A DNA stretch of 6,145 nt from Pseudomonadota bacterium (GCA_030917225.1 JAUPVD010000413.1:1-6145), one strand, 5' to 3'. Numbered from the stretch's first letter, positions 1-6,145 are shown. Notes: generated by a model not told the origin, from the letters alone. Numbers and translations are program-made.

Positions 1-1270
1 CGCGCTTGGCCAGCAGTTCCGCCGCCGACTCGCGATTCAGTGCGGCGTCGTAGCGGGTACCGACCGGGCTGCCGGCGCGCACCTGCTGGCGCTCGGTCTC
101 CGTGATGGCGCCCATCCGGCAGCGCGGCGGCGCCACCAGGGTCTTCTGCACCGGCGAAGGGATGCCTTTGTCCTGCAGCGTGGACACCAGCGCCTCACCC
201 GTGCCCAGTTGCGACAGGGTGGCGGTGACATCCAGCTTGGGGTTTGGCACAAACGTCTGCGCGGCAATCTTCACTGCCTTCTGGTCGCGCGGGGTGAAGG
301 CGCGCAGCGCATGCTGCACGCGGTTGCCCAACTGGCCGAGCACCTTGTCCGGGATGTCGAGCGGGTTCTGCGTGACGAAATAGACGCCAACACCTTTCGA
401 GCGGATCAGGCGTACCACCTGTTCGATCTTCTCCAGCAGCGCCGGTGGCGCTTCGCTGAACAGCAGGTGCGCTTCGTCGAAGAAGAAGACGAGCTTGGGC
501 TTTTCCACATCGCCGACCTCGGGCAGTTGCTCGAACAGTTCGGCCAGCAGCCAGAGGAGAAAGGTCGAGTAGAGGCGCGGGCTGGACATCAGCTTGTCGG
601 CGGCGAGCACGTTGATGACGCCTTTGCCATTGTCGGTCTGCATCAAGTCGTTGATGTCGAGCATCGGCTCGCCGAAGAAAACCTCACCACCTTGCTCGCC
701 GAGTGTCAGCAGGTTGCGCTGGATGGCGCCGATCGAGGCTGCGGAGACGTTGCCATATTCGGTGGTGAAGGACTTGGCGTTCTCACCGACGTGCTGGACC
801 ATGGCCCGCAGATCCTTGAGATCGAGCAGCAAGAGGCCCTGGTCGTCGGCGATCTTGAATACCAGCTGCAGCACGCCGGCCTGCGTATCGTTGAGGTTCA
901 GGAGGCGGGAAAGCAGGATCGGACCCATGTCGGAGATGGTCGCGCGCACCGGGTGGCCGGCGGCACCATAGACATCCCAGAAGGCGGCGGGAAAGGTAGC
1001 CGGCGCCCAGTCGGTAACGCCCAGCGCTTTCAGGCGCTCGGCCAGCTTCGGCGATTCGACACCGGCGGCGGCGAGACCCGAGAGGTCGCCCTTCACGTCG
1101 GCCATGAACACCGGCACGCCGATGCTGGAAAAACGCTCGGCCAGCACCTGCAGGGTGATCGTCTTGCCGGTGCCGGTGGCGCCGGTGATCAGGCCGTGGC
1201 GGTTGGCCAGCGCGGGCAGAAGGGCGAGGTCGGTGGTCTGGTGGCGGGCAACGAGGAGCGGAGCAGTCAT
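1..1270 (-). CDS. HerA-like / DUF853 (YjgR-type) ATPase, C-terminus cut by window edge
   Basis: Reading leftward from the ATG at 1268-1270, the frame stays open for 423 codons to the window edge. The protein begins [10 protein letters not shown]. It carries a Walker A motif GATGTGKT at residues 30-37 (Lys36), followed by the segment [14 protein letters not shown] Walker B motif [12 protein letters not shown] has Asp265-Glu266, and a sensor-like YFVTQNP has Gln301. Together these are the hallmarks of the DUF853/HerA-like P-loop ATPases related to E. coli YjgR, which is about 500 residues long, so roughly 75-100 C-terminal residues are missing. HerA relatives are hexameric DNA-translocating motors, but the role of the YjgR branch is not established, so the substrate is unknown. 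I see no clear Shine-Dalgarno before the ATG (CCCCCACCATC). The start rests on family resemblance and on the lack of any other nearby start codon. It is transcribed divergently from the transglycosylase gene. Confidence 0.93.
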   Translation of the reverse strand, partial: MTAPLLVARHQTTDLALLPALANRHGLITGATGTGKTITLQVLAERFSSIGVPVFMADVKGDLSGLAAAGVESPKLAERLKALGVTDWAPATFPAAFWDVYGAAGHPVRATISDMGPILLSRLLNLNDTQAGVLQLVFKIADDQGLLLLDLKDLRAMVQHVGENAKSFTTEYGNVSAASIGAIQRNLLTLGEQGGEVFFGEPMLDINDLMQTDNGKGVINVLAADKLMSSPRLYSTFLLWLLAELFEQLPEVGDVEKPKLVFFFDEAHLLFSEAPPALLEKIEQVVRLIRSKGVGVYFVTQNPLDIPDKVLGQLGNRVQHALRAFTPRDQKAVKIAAQTFVPNPKLDVTATLSQLGTGEALVSTLQDKGIPSPVQKTLVAPPRCRMGAITETERQQVRAGSPVGTRYDAALNRESAAELLAKR

Positions 1271-1296
1271 GATGGTGGGGGCTTTACGCGAAAGGG

Positions 1297-1302
1297 TATG
1301 AT
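1297..1302 (+). promoter_or_regulatory. Possible -10 box for the transglycosylase gene
   Basis: TATGAT matches the sigma-70 -10 consensus at five of six positions. Its setting, AAAGGGTATGATGG, resembles the better yebC promoter AAACGGTATAATCG. Transcription would start near 1309, giving a leader of about 42 nt. I find no good -35 hexamer at the usual distance. On the opposite strand TAGAAT (1317 down to 1312) could serve as a -10 box for the divergent ATPase gene, also without a recognisable -35. Confidence 0.3.
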
Positions 1303-1339
1303 GGTCTGTTGATTCTAGCAGTGCCGCCATCATCGATCC

Positions 1340-1346
1340 GAGGAAA
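1340..1346 (+). promoter_or_regulatory. Ribosome binding site that fixes the GTG start
   Basis: GAGGAAA lies just upstream of the GTG at 1351, with six bases between GAGGA and the start codon. It supports GTG 1351 over the in-frame TTG at 1309, which has no Shine-Dalgarno and would put 14 non-signal-like residues before the signal peptide. An out-of-frame ATG at 1346 reads only ATG-ACG-TGA and overlaps this GTG. Confidence 0.7.
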
Positions 1347-1350
1347 TGAC

Positions 1351-2811
1351 GTGAACCGACTTGCTTTCTCCCTGACCCTGCTGGCTCTCGCCGCGCTCAG
1401 CCCGGTAACGCATGCCGCAGCGGTGGCTGAGAAGCACAAGGACGCCACCCTGAACATCACCGTCAAGGAGTTCAAGGGCGACTTCGAGGCGATGCGGAAG
1501 CGGCGCGCCATCCGCATCGCCGTCCCCTACAGCCGAACGCTGTTCTTCAATGACGGCGGCGTCCAGCGCGGCCTGACCGCCGACACCATCCGGGAGTTCG
1601 AGCGCTGGGTGAACCAGAAATACAAGACCGGCAAACACCCGATCACCGTCTATGCCATCCCGACCACGCGCGACAAGCTGCTGCCGAAGCTGATCGAGGG
1701 CAAGGCCGATCTCGCCGTCGGCAATCTGACGATCACCCCCGAACGGGAAGCGCTGGTCGATTTTTCGAAGCCCCTCGACGGCAAGGTTACGGAGATCGTC
1801 GTTACCGGCCCGGCATCGCCGGCACTGGCCACCCTCGACGATCTGGCCGGCAAGGACGTGCATGTCCGCCCGTCAAGCAGCTATCACGCGAGCCTGAAAC
1901 GCCAGAATGATGCCTTCCGCAAGGCTGGCATGCCGGAGATGAAGCTGCGCCTGGTGCCCGACGCGCTGGAAGACGAAGACATGATGGACATGCTCGCCGC
2001 CGGCATCATCAACATCATCGTCGTCGACGACTGGAAGGCAAAACTGTGGGCCGGCATGCTCAAGGGCCTGAAGGTTCACGACACGATCCGGCTGAGCGAG
2101 GGCGGCCACATCGGCTGGGCCTTCCGCAACAACAGTCCGGAACTGGCGGCCATCGTCAATGAATACCTGGCCGGCGCACAGAAATCGATGTCGGTCGCAA
2201 CCCGCCTGGCCGCGTACCAGAAGCGCCTCAAGTCGCTGAAGAACCCGACGGCCGATTCGGACTGGCAACGCTTCGAGCAGTCGCTCAACTTCTTCAAGGT
2301 CTATGGCGAACGCTACCATTTCGACTACCTGATGGTCACCGCCCAGGGCTTCCAGGAATCGGGGCTGAACCAGAATGCGAAGAGCCATGTCGGCGCCATC
2401 GGCATCATGCAGATCATGCCGGCCACCGGCAAGGAACTCGGCGTCGGCGACATTCACCAGGCCGAGGCGAACGTGCATGGCGGCATCAAGTACATGCGCA
2501 AGCTGATCGAAACTTATTTCGACGATGCCGATTTCGACGAAACCAACCGCACGCTGTTCGCCTTCGCCGCCTACAACGCCGGCCCGGGACGCATCGCCAA
2601 GCTGCGCAAGGAGGCCGAGGAGGAAGGATTGGACCCGGACAAGTGGTTCAACAACGTCGAGTTGATTGCCGCCAAGCGCGTCGGCCAGGAAACGGTCGGC
2701 TACGTGCGCAACATCTACAAGTACTACGCCGCCTACAAGCTGCAACTGGAAACGCTGGAGGCCCGCAGGGCTGCCATGCAGCACAGCGGCAGCAAGCCGG
2801 CAGGGCAGTAA
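1351..2811 (+). CDS. MltF-type periplasmic lytic transglycosylase (SBP_bac_3 + SLT domains)
   Basis: A 486-residue protein from a GTG start with a good Shine-Dalgarno. Residues 1-22 form a Sec signal peptide ([16 protein letters not shown], cleavage expected after THA). Residues about 45-285 resemble periplasmic solute-binding domain family 3, including the signature [13 protein letters not shown]. Residues about 320-450 are an SLT (GH23-like) lytic transglycosylase domain. It shows the catalytic Glu336 in FQESGLN, GIMQIMP at 351-357 and AYNAGPGRI with Tyr408-Asn409. Such enzymes cleave the MurNAc-GlcNAc bond of peptidoglycan and leave 1,6-anhydro-MurNAc ends; in MltF the solute-binding-like domain modulates activity. 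The layout matches E. coli MltF (518 aa), but the sequence is clearly divergent. There is no lipobox cysteine and no second membrane segment, so it is probably soluble in the periplasm. The ligand of the N-terminal domain cannot be read from the sequence. Confidence 0.93.
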   Translation: MNRLAFSLTLLALAALSPVTHAAAVAEKHKDATLNITVKEFKGDFEAMRKRRAIRIAVPYSRTLFFNDGGVQRGLTADTIREFERWVNQKYKTGKHPITVYAIPTTRDKLLPKLIEGKADLAVGNLTITPEREALVDFSKPLDGKVTEIVVTGPASPALATLDDLAGKDVHVRPSSSYHASLKRQNDAFRKAGMPEMKLRLVPDALEDEDMMDMLAAGIINIIVVDDWKAKLWAGMLKGLKVHDTIRLSEGGHIGWAFRNNSPELAAIVNEYLAGAQKSMSVATRLAAYQKRLKSLKNPTADSDWQRFEQSLNFFKVYGERYHFDYLMVTAQGFQESGLNQNAKSHVGAIGIMQIMPATGKELGVGDIHQAEANVHGGIKYMRKLIETYFDDADFDETNRTLFAFAAYNAGPGRIAKLRKEAEEEGLDPDKWFNNVELIAAKRVGQETVGYVRNIYKYYAAYKLQLETLEARRAAMQHSGSKPAGQ

Positions 2812-2813
2812 CC

Positions 2814-2835
2814 GTCGGCAGCCCGGGCTGCCGAC
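2814..2835. repeat. Perfect 22-bp palindrome between transglycosylase gene and yebC
   Basis: GTCGGCAGCCC is followed directly by its exact reverse complement. In RNA it can form a 9-bp GC-rich stem with a CCGG loop. It begins two bases after the transglycosylase stop codon. No T-tract follows on either strand, so it is not a typical intrinsic terminator, though it could protect or help end the upstream mRNA. Its right arm overlaps the predicted -35 region of the yebC promoter, so a DNA-binding operator role is also possible. An alternative pairing exists between CCGTCGG (2812-2818) and CCGACGG (2835-2841). Confidence 0.75.
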
Positions 2836-2856
2836 CGACGGCCAAAACGGTATAAT
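2828..2856 (+). promoter_or_regulatory. Predicted sigma-70 promoter of yebC
   Basis: A perfect TATAAT at 2851-2856 is preceded, after 17 bases, by CTGCCG at 2828-2833, a weak match (3 of 6) to TTGACA. Transcription would start near A2863 and leave a leader of about 50 nt. The -10 element is convincing; the -35 is tentative and lies inside the right arm of the palindrome. Confidence 0.65.
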
Positions 2857-2867
2857 CGCCCCATTCG

Positions 2868-2887
2868 CCGCGCCCCGTTGGGCGCGG
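2868..2887 (+). other. 5' leader hairpin of yebC mRNA
   Basis: CCGCGCCC (2868-2875) pairs perfectly with GGGCGCGG (2880-2887) around a four-base loop CGTT, an 8-bp almost pure GC stem. It would begin about five nucleotides from the predicted transcript start. A partial T-rich stretch (TATCGTTTTC, 2888-2897) follows. A 5'-terminal stem of this kind is known to protect some mRNAs from decay; weak attenuation is the other possibility. The role is inferred only. Confidence 0.5.
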
Positions 2888-2912
2888 TATCGTTTTCAGC
2901 TAGAGGACAGTC

Positions 2913-3638
2913 ATGGCAGGACACAGCAAATGGGCCAACATCCAGCACCGCAAGGGTCGCCAGGATGAAAAGCGGGGCGCGGCCTTCTCCAAGATCGCCA
3001 AGGAAATCACCGTTGCCGCCAAGATGGGTGGCGGCGACCCGAGCTTCAACCCTAGACTGCGCGTCGCCATCGACAAGGGCAAGGGCGTCAATATGCCCAA
3101 GGACAAGATCGACACCGCGATCAAGAAGGGTACCGGCGAACTTGAAGGCGTCGATTACGTCGAGATCCGCTACGAGGGCTACGGCATCGGCGGCGCAGCG
3201 GTGATGGTCGACTGCCTGACCGACAACAAGACGCGCACCGTCGCCGAAGTCCGCCATGCCTTCAACAAGTATGGCGGCAACATGGGTACCGACGGCTGCG
3301 TCGCGTTCCAGTTCAAGCACTGCGGCCAGATGCTGTTCGCTCCGGGCACTGACGAAGGCAAGCTGATGGATGCCGCGATCGAGGCCGGTGCGGAAGACGT
3401 GGTGACCAACGACGACGGCTCGATCGAAGTCATTACCGGCCCCGCCGAATACCTCGCGGTCAAGGAAGCGCTCGAAGCCGCCGGTTTCACGCCGGAATTC
3501 GGCCAGGTAACGATGAAGGCCGAGAACGAGACCGAACTCTCCGGCGACGAAGGCGTCAGAATGCAGAAGCTGCTCGACGTACTCGAGTCGCTCGACGACG
3601 TGCAGGATGTCTATACCAGCGTCGTCATTGAAGAATGA
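2913..3638 (+). CDS. yebC: YebC/PmpR/TACO1-family protein
   Basis: A 241-residue protein, the normal length for the family. It starts with the hallmark [18 protein letters not shown] and continues with [17 protein letters not shown] and [20 protein letters not shown]. It also has [17 protein letters not shown] and an acidic C-terminus ending [10 protein letters not shown]. The ATG is preceded by GAGGA (2903-2907) at five bases. YebC-family proteins are cytoplasmic. They were long annotated as DNA-binding transcriptional regulators (PmpR in Pseudomonas), while work on TACO1 and bacterial relatives points to a role in translation, relieving ribosome stalling at difficult peptide motifs. The sequence alone does not decide between these. 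It has its own promoter and a strong terminator, so it is probably a single-gene transcript. It lies upstream of ruvC as is common in proteobacteria, but with two genes in between. Confidence 0.97.
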   Translation: MAGHSKWANIQHRKGRQDEKRGAAFSKIAKEITVAAKMGGGDPSFNPRLRVAIDKGKGVNMPKDKIDTAIKKGTGELEGVDYVEIRYEGYGIGGAAVMVDCLTDNKTRTVAEVRHAFNKYGGNMGTDGCVAFQFKHCGQMLFAPGTDEGKLMDAAIEAGAEDVVTNDDGSIEVITGPAEYLAVKEALEAAGFTPEFGQVTMKAENETELSGDEGVRMQKLLDVLESLDDVQDVYTSVVIEE

Positions 3639-3664
3639 TCTGAGCGCCCGATGAATCACGGAAC

Positions 3665-3693
3665 AAGCGGCGCCCGGCGCCGCTTTTCTTTTT
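3665..3693 (+). terminator. Intrinsic terminator of yebC
   Basis: AAGCGGCGC (3665-3673) pairs perfectly with GCGCCGCTT (3677-3685) around a three-base loop CCG. The stem runs straight into the T-tract TTTTCTTTTT (3684-3693). This is a textbook Rho-independent terminator 26 bases after the yebC stop. It is unusual because the T-tract ends one base before the ATG of the next gene. Confidence 0.9.
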
Positions 3694-3694
3694 C

Positions 3695-4558
3695 ATGCTG
3701 CTGAAAATCGCCCCTTTTCTCTTCGTCTTTCTCTGGAGCACCGGCTTTGTCGGGGCCAAGTTCGGCCTGCCTTACGCCGAGCCGCTGTCGTTCCTGCTCG
3801 TCCGCTATTTCTTCGTGATCGGGCTGATGACGCTGCTGGCGCTGGCGACGAAAGCCCCCTGGCCATCCGATGCACGGCGCTGGTTCCATATCGGCGTTTC
3901 CGGCTTGCTGGTGCATGCCTTCTATCTGGGTGGTGTCTTCGTGGCGATCAAGCACGGCCTGCCGGCGGGCATCACCGCGCTGCTGGTCGGCATGCAGCCG
4001 CTGCTGACAGCCTTCGGCGCCGGCGTCTTCCTCGGCGAGGAAGTCACGCGCAAGCAGTGGATCGGTCTGGCGCTAGGCTTTGTCGGCGTTTTTCTGGTGG
4101 TCTCCGGCAAGTTCGGCGGCACTGGCAACGACACGCCACTGCTGGCGATGATCATCCCCGCCGTGCTTGCGCTGCTGGCCATCACCGCCGGCACGCTCTA
4201 TCAGAAGCGCTTCTGCCCGAGCTTCGATCTGCGTACCGGCTCGGTCATCCAGTTCCTGCCGACGGCGGCCATCACCACCATCGCGGTCGCAGTATTCGAG
4301 GATTTCTACATCGACTGGGCGCCGCAGTTCGTCTTCGCGCTCGGCTGGCTGGTGCTGGTGCTGTCGCTCGGCGCGATCAGCCTGCTCAATCTATTGATCC
4401 GCTCCGGCAGCGCGGTCAATGTGGCCAGCCTGTTCTACCTGACGCCACCGACGACCGCGCTGATTGCCTGGGCGGTCTTTGGCGAAACGCTCACCGGCGC
4501 CGCATTGGCCGGCATGGCACTGGCTGTCGGGGGTGTCTGGCTGGCACGCAAAATCTGA
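3695..4558 (+). CDS. EamA-family (DMT superfamily) membrane transporter
   Basis: A 287-residue, very hydrophobic protein with about ten membrane segments, roughly at 4-24, 32-52, 63-83, 89-111, 120-138, 149-170, 182-203, 209-233, 241-261 and 264-284. They fall into the two tandem EamA repeats typical of drug/metabolite transporters of the inner membrane. The N-terminal FLWSTGFVGAKFGL followed by LSFLLVRY, and the later LTPPTTALIAWAVFGETL, are characteristic family stretches. Members export amino acids, nucleotides or other small metabolites, but the substrate cannot be predicted here. The first helix begins right after the ATG at 3695, so that start fits the family. The upstream frame holds no other ATG before a stop at 3641. 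The ATG directly follows the yebC terminator and lacks any Shine-Dalgarno, so how it is expressed is unclear. Confidence 0.92.
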   Translation: MLLKIAPFLFVFLWSTGFVGAKFGLPYAEPLSFLLVRYFFVIGLMTLLALATKAPWPSDARRWFHIGVSGLLVHAFYLGGVFVAIKHGLPAGITALLVGMQPLLTAFGAGVFLGEEVTRKQWIGLALGFVGVFLVVSGKFGGTGNDTPLLAMIIPAVLALLAITAGTLYQKRFCPSFDLRTGSVIQFLPTAAITTIAVAVFEDFYIDWAPQFVFALGWLVLVLSLGAISLLNLLIRSGSAVNVASLFYLTPPTTALIAWAVFGETLTGAALAGMALAVGGVWLARKI

Positions 4559-4566
4559 GTGGTTAC

Positions 4567-4581
4567 TGGCTGTTACAGCCA
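4567..4581. repeat. 15-bp inverted repeat upstream of the YbaY-like gene
   Basis: TGGCTGT and ACAGCCA form a perfect inverted repeat around one central T, eight bases after the transporter stop codon and 18 bp before the GATAAT box. The loop is too tight for a full hairpin and no T-tract follows, so a dimeric-regulator site is a more natural reading than a terminator. This is suggestive only. Confidence 0.4.
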
Positions 4582-4598
4582 TTGCCGGCCGTTTCGGC

Positions 4599-4604
4599 GA
4601 TAAT
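4599..4604 (+). promoter_or_regulatory. Possible -10 box for the YbaY-like gene
   Basis: GATAAT matches the -10 consensus at five of six positions and would place the transcript start near 4611. No good -35 lies at 16-18 bp; TTGCCG at 4582-4587 is too close. Read-through from the transporter gene is the alternative. Confidence 0.3.
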
Positions 4605-4617
4605 TTCCGCTGTAATG

Positions 4618-4624
4618 AAAGGAG
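4618..4624 (+). promoter_or_regulatory. Strong Shine-Dalgarno of the YbaY-like gene
   Basis: AAAGGAG sits seven bases before the ATG at 4632. It fixes that start against an in-frame ATG far upstream at 4464, which would overlap the transporter gene and place the signal peptide in mid-protein. Confidence 0.8.
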
Positions 4625-4631
4625 CTTGTTC

Positions 4632-5078
4632 ATGATCCATCGCATTCTCAAAATTGCTGCCAGCGCACTGCTTTCGCTGGCCCTCGCGCTGCCCGGCGCA
4701 CATGCCGCAGAGAAGAAACCTGCAGCACCCATGGCCATTCCCGCCGTCATCAGCGGCACCGTCGCCTACCGCGAACGGATTGCCCTGCCGCCGGGTAGCG
4801 AGGCCATCATCCAGCTACTCGACACCTCGCGCGCCGACGCGCCGGCGATCGTCGTCGCCGAGCAGCGCCTCGCCATCGCCGGCCAGGTACCGGTGTCCTA
4901 CCAGATCGATTACGATGCCGTGAATATCAATCCGCGCAACAGCTACACAGTTTCGGCGCGCATCGTAAACGGCGGCAAGCTGCTGTTCATTACCGATACC
5001 GCCACCCCGGTGATCACGCGCGGCAGTCCAGGGCACGTGGACCTGATGCTGAAAAAGGTCGCGTCGCCGCAAAAATAG
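4632..5078 (+). CDS. YbaY/YscW-family secreted protein without lipobox
   Basis: A 148-residue protein with a clear Sec signal peptide (MIHRILKIAASALLSLALAL, cleavage expected after AHA, residue 25). It is followed by a YbaY/YscW-like beta-rich domain: SGTVAYRERIALPPGS at 41-56, then LLDTSRADAPA, ending LLFITDTATPVITRG at 117-131. The alternation IALPP...L.D.S.ADAP...FITDT..PVI matches E. coli YbaY, a lipoprotein of unknown function related to the T3SS pilotin YscW. This protein contains no cysteine at all, so it cannot be lipidated and is probably free in the periplasm. There is no type III secretion gene nearby, so a pilotin role is not supported. It starts 73 bp after the transporter stop. 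Confidence 0.85.
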   Translation: MIHRILKIAASALLSLALALPGAHAAEKKPAAPMAIPAVISGTVAYRERIALPPGSEAIIQLLDTSRADAPAIVVAEQRLAIAGQVPVSYQIDYDAVNINPRNSYTVSARIVNGGKLLFITDTATPVITRGSPGHVDLMLKKVASPQK

Positions 5079-5092
5079 GCACTGCGGGCGGT

Positions 5093-5098
5093 TAGAAT
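5093..5098 (+). promoter_or_regulatory. Possible -10 box of the ruvC-ruvA operon
   Basis: TAGAAT in GGTTAGAATCC matches the -10 consensus at five of six positions. It would start transcription near 5105, giving a short leader of about 15 nt. No convincing -35 is seen at 16-18 bp. The 42-bp gap after the YbaY-like gene leaves room for this but also allows read-through. Confidence 0.35.
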
Positions 5099-5110
5099 CC
5101 GGGTTGATCC

Positions 5111-5115
5111 GGAAA
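5111..5115 (+). promoter_or_regulatory. Ribosome binding site favouring the second ruvC ATG
   Basis: GGAAA is five bases from the ATG at 5121 but abuts the ATG at 5115, too close to serve it. This makes 5121 the likelier start; the two differ by only two residues. Confidence 0.5.
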
Positions 5116-5120
5116 TGACC

Positions 5121-5714
5121 ATGCCGCCCGCCTCCTCTCGCTCCGCCAACTCCGCCAGCCCTGCGAACACCTCGACACGCCTCCTCGGCATCGACCCGGG
5201 GCTGCGCATCACTGGCTTTGGCGTCATCGACAAGACGGGCAGCAAACTGACCTACGTGGCCAGCGGCTGCATCCGTACCGACGAGAAGACGTCGCTGCCC
5301 GAACGGTTGGGCGTCATCACCCGCGGCATTGCCGAGATCGTTGCTACCTACACGCCGGTACAGGCTTCGATCGAAGAAGTTTTTCTCAACAAGAACCCGT
5401 GGTCGACGCTGCTGCTCGGCCAAGCCCGCGGCGCCGCCATTGGCGCGCTGGTTGGCGCCGGCCTGCCGGTGGCCGAATACGGCACCATGCAGATCAAGCA
5501 GGCGGTGGTCGGCCATGGCCGCGCCACCAAGGCGCAGGTGCAGCACATGGTGTGCCGGCTGCTCTCGCTGCCCGGCGAACCCTCGCAGGATGCCGCCGAC
5601 GCACTGGCCTGCGCCATTGCCCATGCCCATGGCGGACAAGGCCTCGGCGCGCTATCCTCTGCCGGGCGACGCAAGAGCGGCCGCCTGACCTCCATTCCTC
5701 ACTTGAAGAGCTGA
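5121..5714 (+). CDS. ruvC: Crossover junction endodeoxyribonuclease RuvC
   Basis: A 197-residue RuvC (199 from the ATG at 5115). RuvC is the dimeric Mg2+-dependent resolvase that nicks Holliday junctions symmetrically after RuvAB branch migration. Counting from 5115, the catalytic acids are Asp27 in [14 protein letters not shown], Glu87 in [10 protein letters not shown], and Asp159 and Asp162 in SQDAADALA. They correspond to Asp7, Glu66, Asp138 and Asp141 of the E. coli enzyme. Phe90 and the basic Lys128/Lys139 also match conserved E. coli positions. The core is intact. About 17-20 extra residues rich in Ser, Ala, Pro and Asn precede the usual N-terminus, and no later in-frame start codon could remove them. 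The C-terminus also has a basic tail ([10 protein letters not shown]). The stop is one base before ruvA, so the two are co-transcribed and likely translationally coupled. Confidence 0.97.
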   Translation: MPPASSRSANSASPANTSTRLLGIDPGLRITGFGVIDKTGSKLTYVASGCIRTDEKTSLPERLGVITRGIAEIVATYTPVQASIEEVFLNKNPWSTLLLGQARGAAIGALVGAGLPVAEYGTMQIKQAVVGHGRATKAQVQHMVCRLLSLPGEPSQDAADALACAIAHAHGGQGLGALSSAGRRKSGRLTSIPHLKS

Positions 5715-5715
5715 C

Positions 5716-6145
5716 ATGATCGGACGCCTCTCCGGCACCCTCGCTGAAAAGAACCCGCCGCAGATCCTGCTCGATGTGCACGGCGTCGGCTACGAGGTCG
5801 ACGTGCCGATGAGCACCTTCTACAACCTGCCGGCCAATGGCGAAAAGGTGACATTGCTGACGCACATGGCGGTGCGCGAGGACGGACATTTTCTTTACGG
5901 TTTTGCCACGGAGGCCGAACGCTTTGCCTTTCGCCAATTGGTGAAGATTTCGGGTGTCGGTGCGCGCACCGCACTGTCGGTACTCTCCGGCCTGTCGGTC
6001 GCCGACCTGGCCCATGCCGTGGCCATGCAGGAAGCCGGACGCCTGACCAAGGTGCCGGGCATCGGCAAGAAAACGGCCGAACGACTGTTGCTGGAACTCA
6101 AGGGCAAGCTGGCCGATGCCGTTCCCAGCACAGCCCACGCGCAGC
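5716..6145 (+). CDS. ruvA: Holliday junction DNA helicase subunit RuvA, 3' part outside window
   Basis: The first 143 residues of RuvA, usually about 190-205 aa, so the missing piece is mainly the RuvB-binding domain III. RuvA tetramers bind the four-way junction and load the RuvB motor for branch migration. Visible are the N-terminal OB-fold ([15 protein letters not shown], then [13 protein letters not shown]) and the acidic pin Glu55-Asp56 in [12 protein letters not shown], which matches E. coli. Two helix-hairpin-helix motifs follow: [13 protein letters not shown] at 75-87 and [16 protein letters not shown] at 110-125. Only one base separates its ATG from the ruvC stop. A weak GAAGAG (5705-5710) five bases upstream, inside the end of ruvC, may serve as Shine-Dalgarno. 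ruvB would be expected just to the right but is not in view. Confidence 0.97.
   Translation, partial: MIGRLSGTLAEKNPPQILLDVHGVGYEVDVPMSTFYNLPANGEKVTLLTHMAVREDGHFLYGFATEAERFAFRQLVKISGVGARTALSVLSGLSVADLAHAVAMQEAGRLTKVPGIGKKTAERLLLELKGKLADAVPSTAHAQ

Noticed and set aside
209..1312. 367-codon open frame on the plus strand
   Set aside because: It is antisense to the HerA-like ATPase, whose Walker motifs are intact on the other strand. The translation is low-complexity Gly/Val/Glu/His-rich, as expected from codon bias.
1309..1350. N-terminal extension of the transglycosylase from TTG 1309
   Set aside because: There is no Shine-Dalgarno for it, while GAGGAAA serves GTG 1351 and the signal peptide begins there.
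1873..2784. 303-codon open frame on the minus strand
   Set aside because: It lies wholly antisense to the transglycosylase gene, with no recognisable motif; a codon-bias shadow.
2814..2850. Intrinsic terminator for the transglycosylase gene
   Set aside because: The palindrome can form a strong stem, but no T-tract follows on either strand, so it is listed only as a palindrome.
2733..3659. 308-codon open frame on the minus strand
   Set aside because: It is antisense to yebC and spans the yebC promoter region; no family resemblance seen.
4464..4631. 56-codon upstream extension of the YbaY-like gene
   Set aside because: It overlaps the transporter gene out of frame and would bury the signal peptide; the strong AAAGGAG at 4618 marks ATG 4632 instead.
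4815..5639. 274-codon open frame on the minus strand
   Set aside because: It is antisense to both the YbaY-like gene and ruvC, crossing two real genes.
5494..6138. 214-codon open frame on the minus strand
   Set aside because: It is antisense to the ruvC-ruvA junction and both of those genes are certain.

Overview
The window (6,145 bp, GC-rich, strongly GC-biased third codon positions) looks like a chromosomal core region of a Gram-negative proteobacterium. Sec signal peptides, a periplasmic lytic transglycosylase and a ruvC-ruvA pair support this. The style of the genes, with -10 boxes in contexts such as GGTATAATCGCC, suggests a betaproteobacterium, possibly of the Rhodocyclales. That placement is inference from general familiarity, not from a database search. 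I see no mobile element, CRISPR array, tRNA/rRNA gene or sign of recent transfer.

Layout. Positions 1-1270 (minus strand) hold most of a HerA-like/DUF853 (E. coli YjgR-type) ATPase whose C-terminus runs off the left edge. An 80-bp divergent intergenic region separates it from a rightward gene (1351-2811) for a secreted MltF-type protein: an amino-acid-binding-like (SBP_bac_3) domain followed by an SLT lytic transglycosylase domain. A 101-bp gap with a perfect 22-bp palindrome, a consensus TATAAT box and a leader hairpin precedes yebC (2913-3638). yebC ends in a textbook intrinsic terminator whose T-tract stops one base before the ATG of an EamA/DMT-family membrane transporter (3695-4558). A short YbaY-like secreted protein follows (4632-5078), then ruvC (5121-5714) and ruvA (5716 to the right edge), one base apart and presumably translationally coupled. 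All genes except the leftmost point right.

Functional reading. The right end is the Holliday-junction module: RuvA binds and unwinds the junction with RuvB, and RuvC cleaves it. YebC often lies beside ruv genes in proteobacteria. Here the EamA transporter and the YbaY-like gene sit between them. The transglycosylase and the YbaY-like protein are envelope proteins with no evident link to recombination. Every long open frame antisense to these genes is explained by codon bias.

The window is ordinary in gene content and I found no undescribed system. The points worth a second look are regulatory or architectural: the terminator/start-codon junction at 3665-3697, the palindrome and 5' hairpin around the yebC promoter, a YbaY-family protein with no lipidation cysteine, and a Ser/Ala/Pro-rich N-terminal extension on RuvC.
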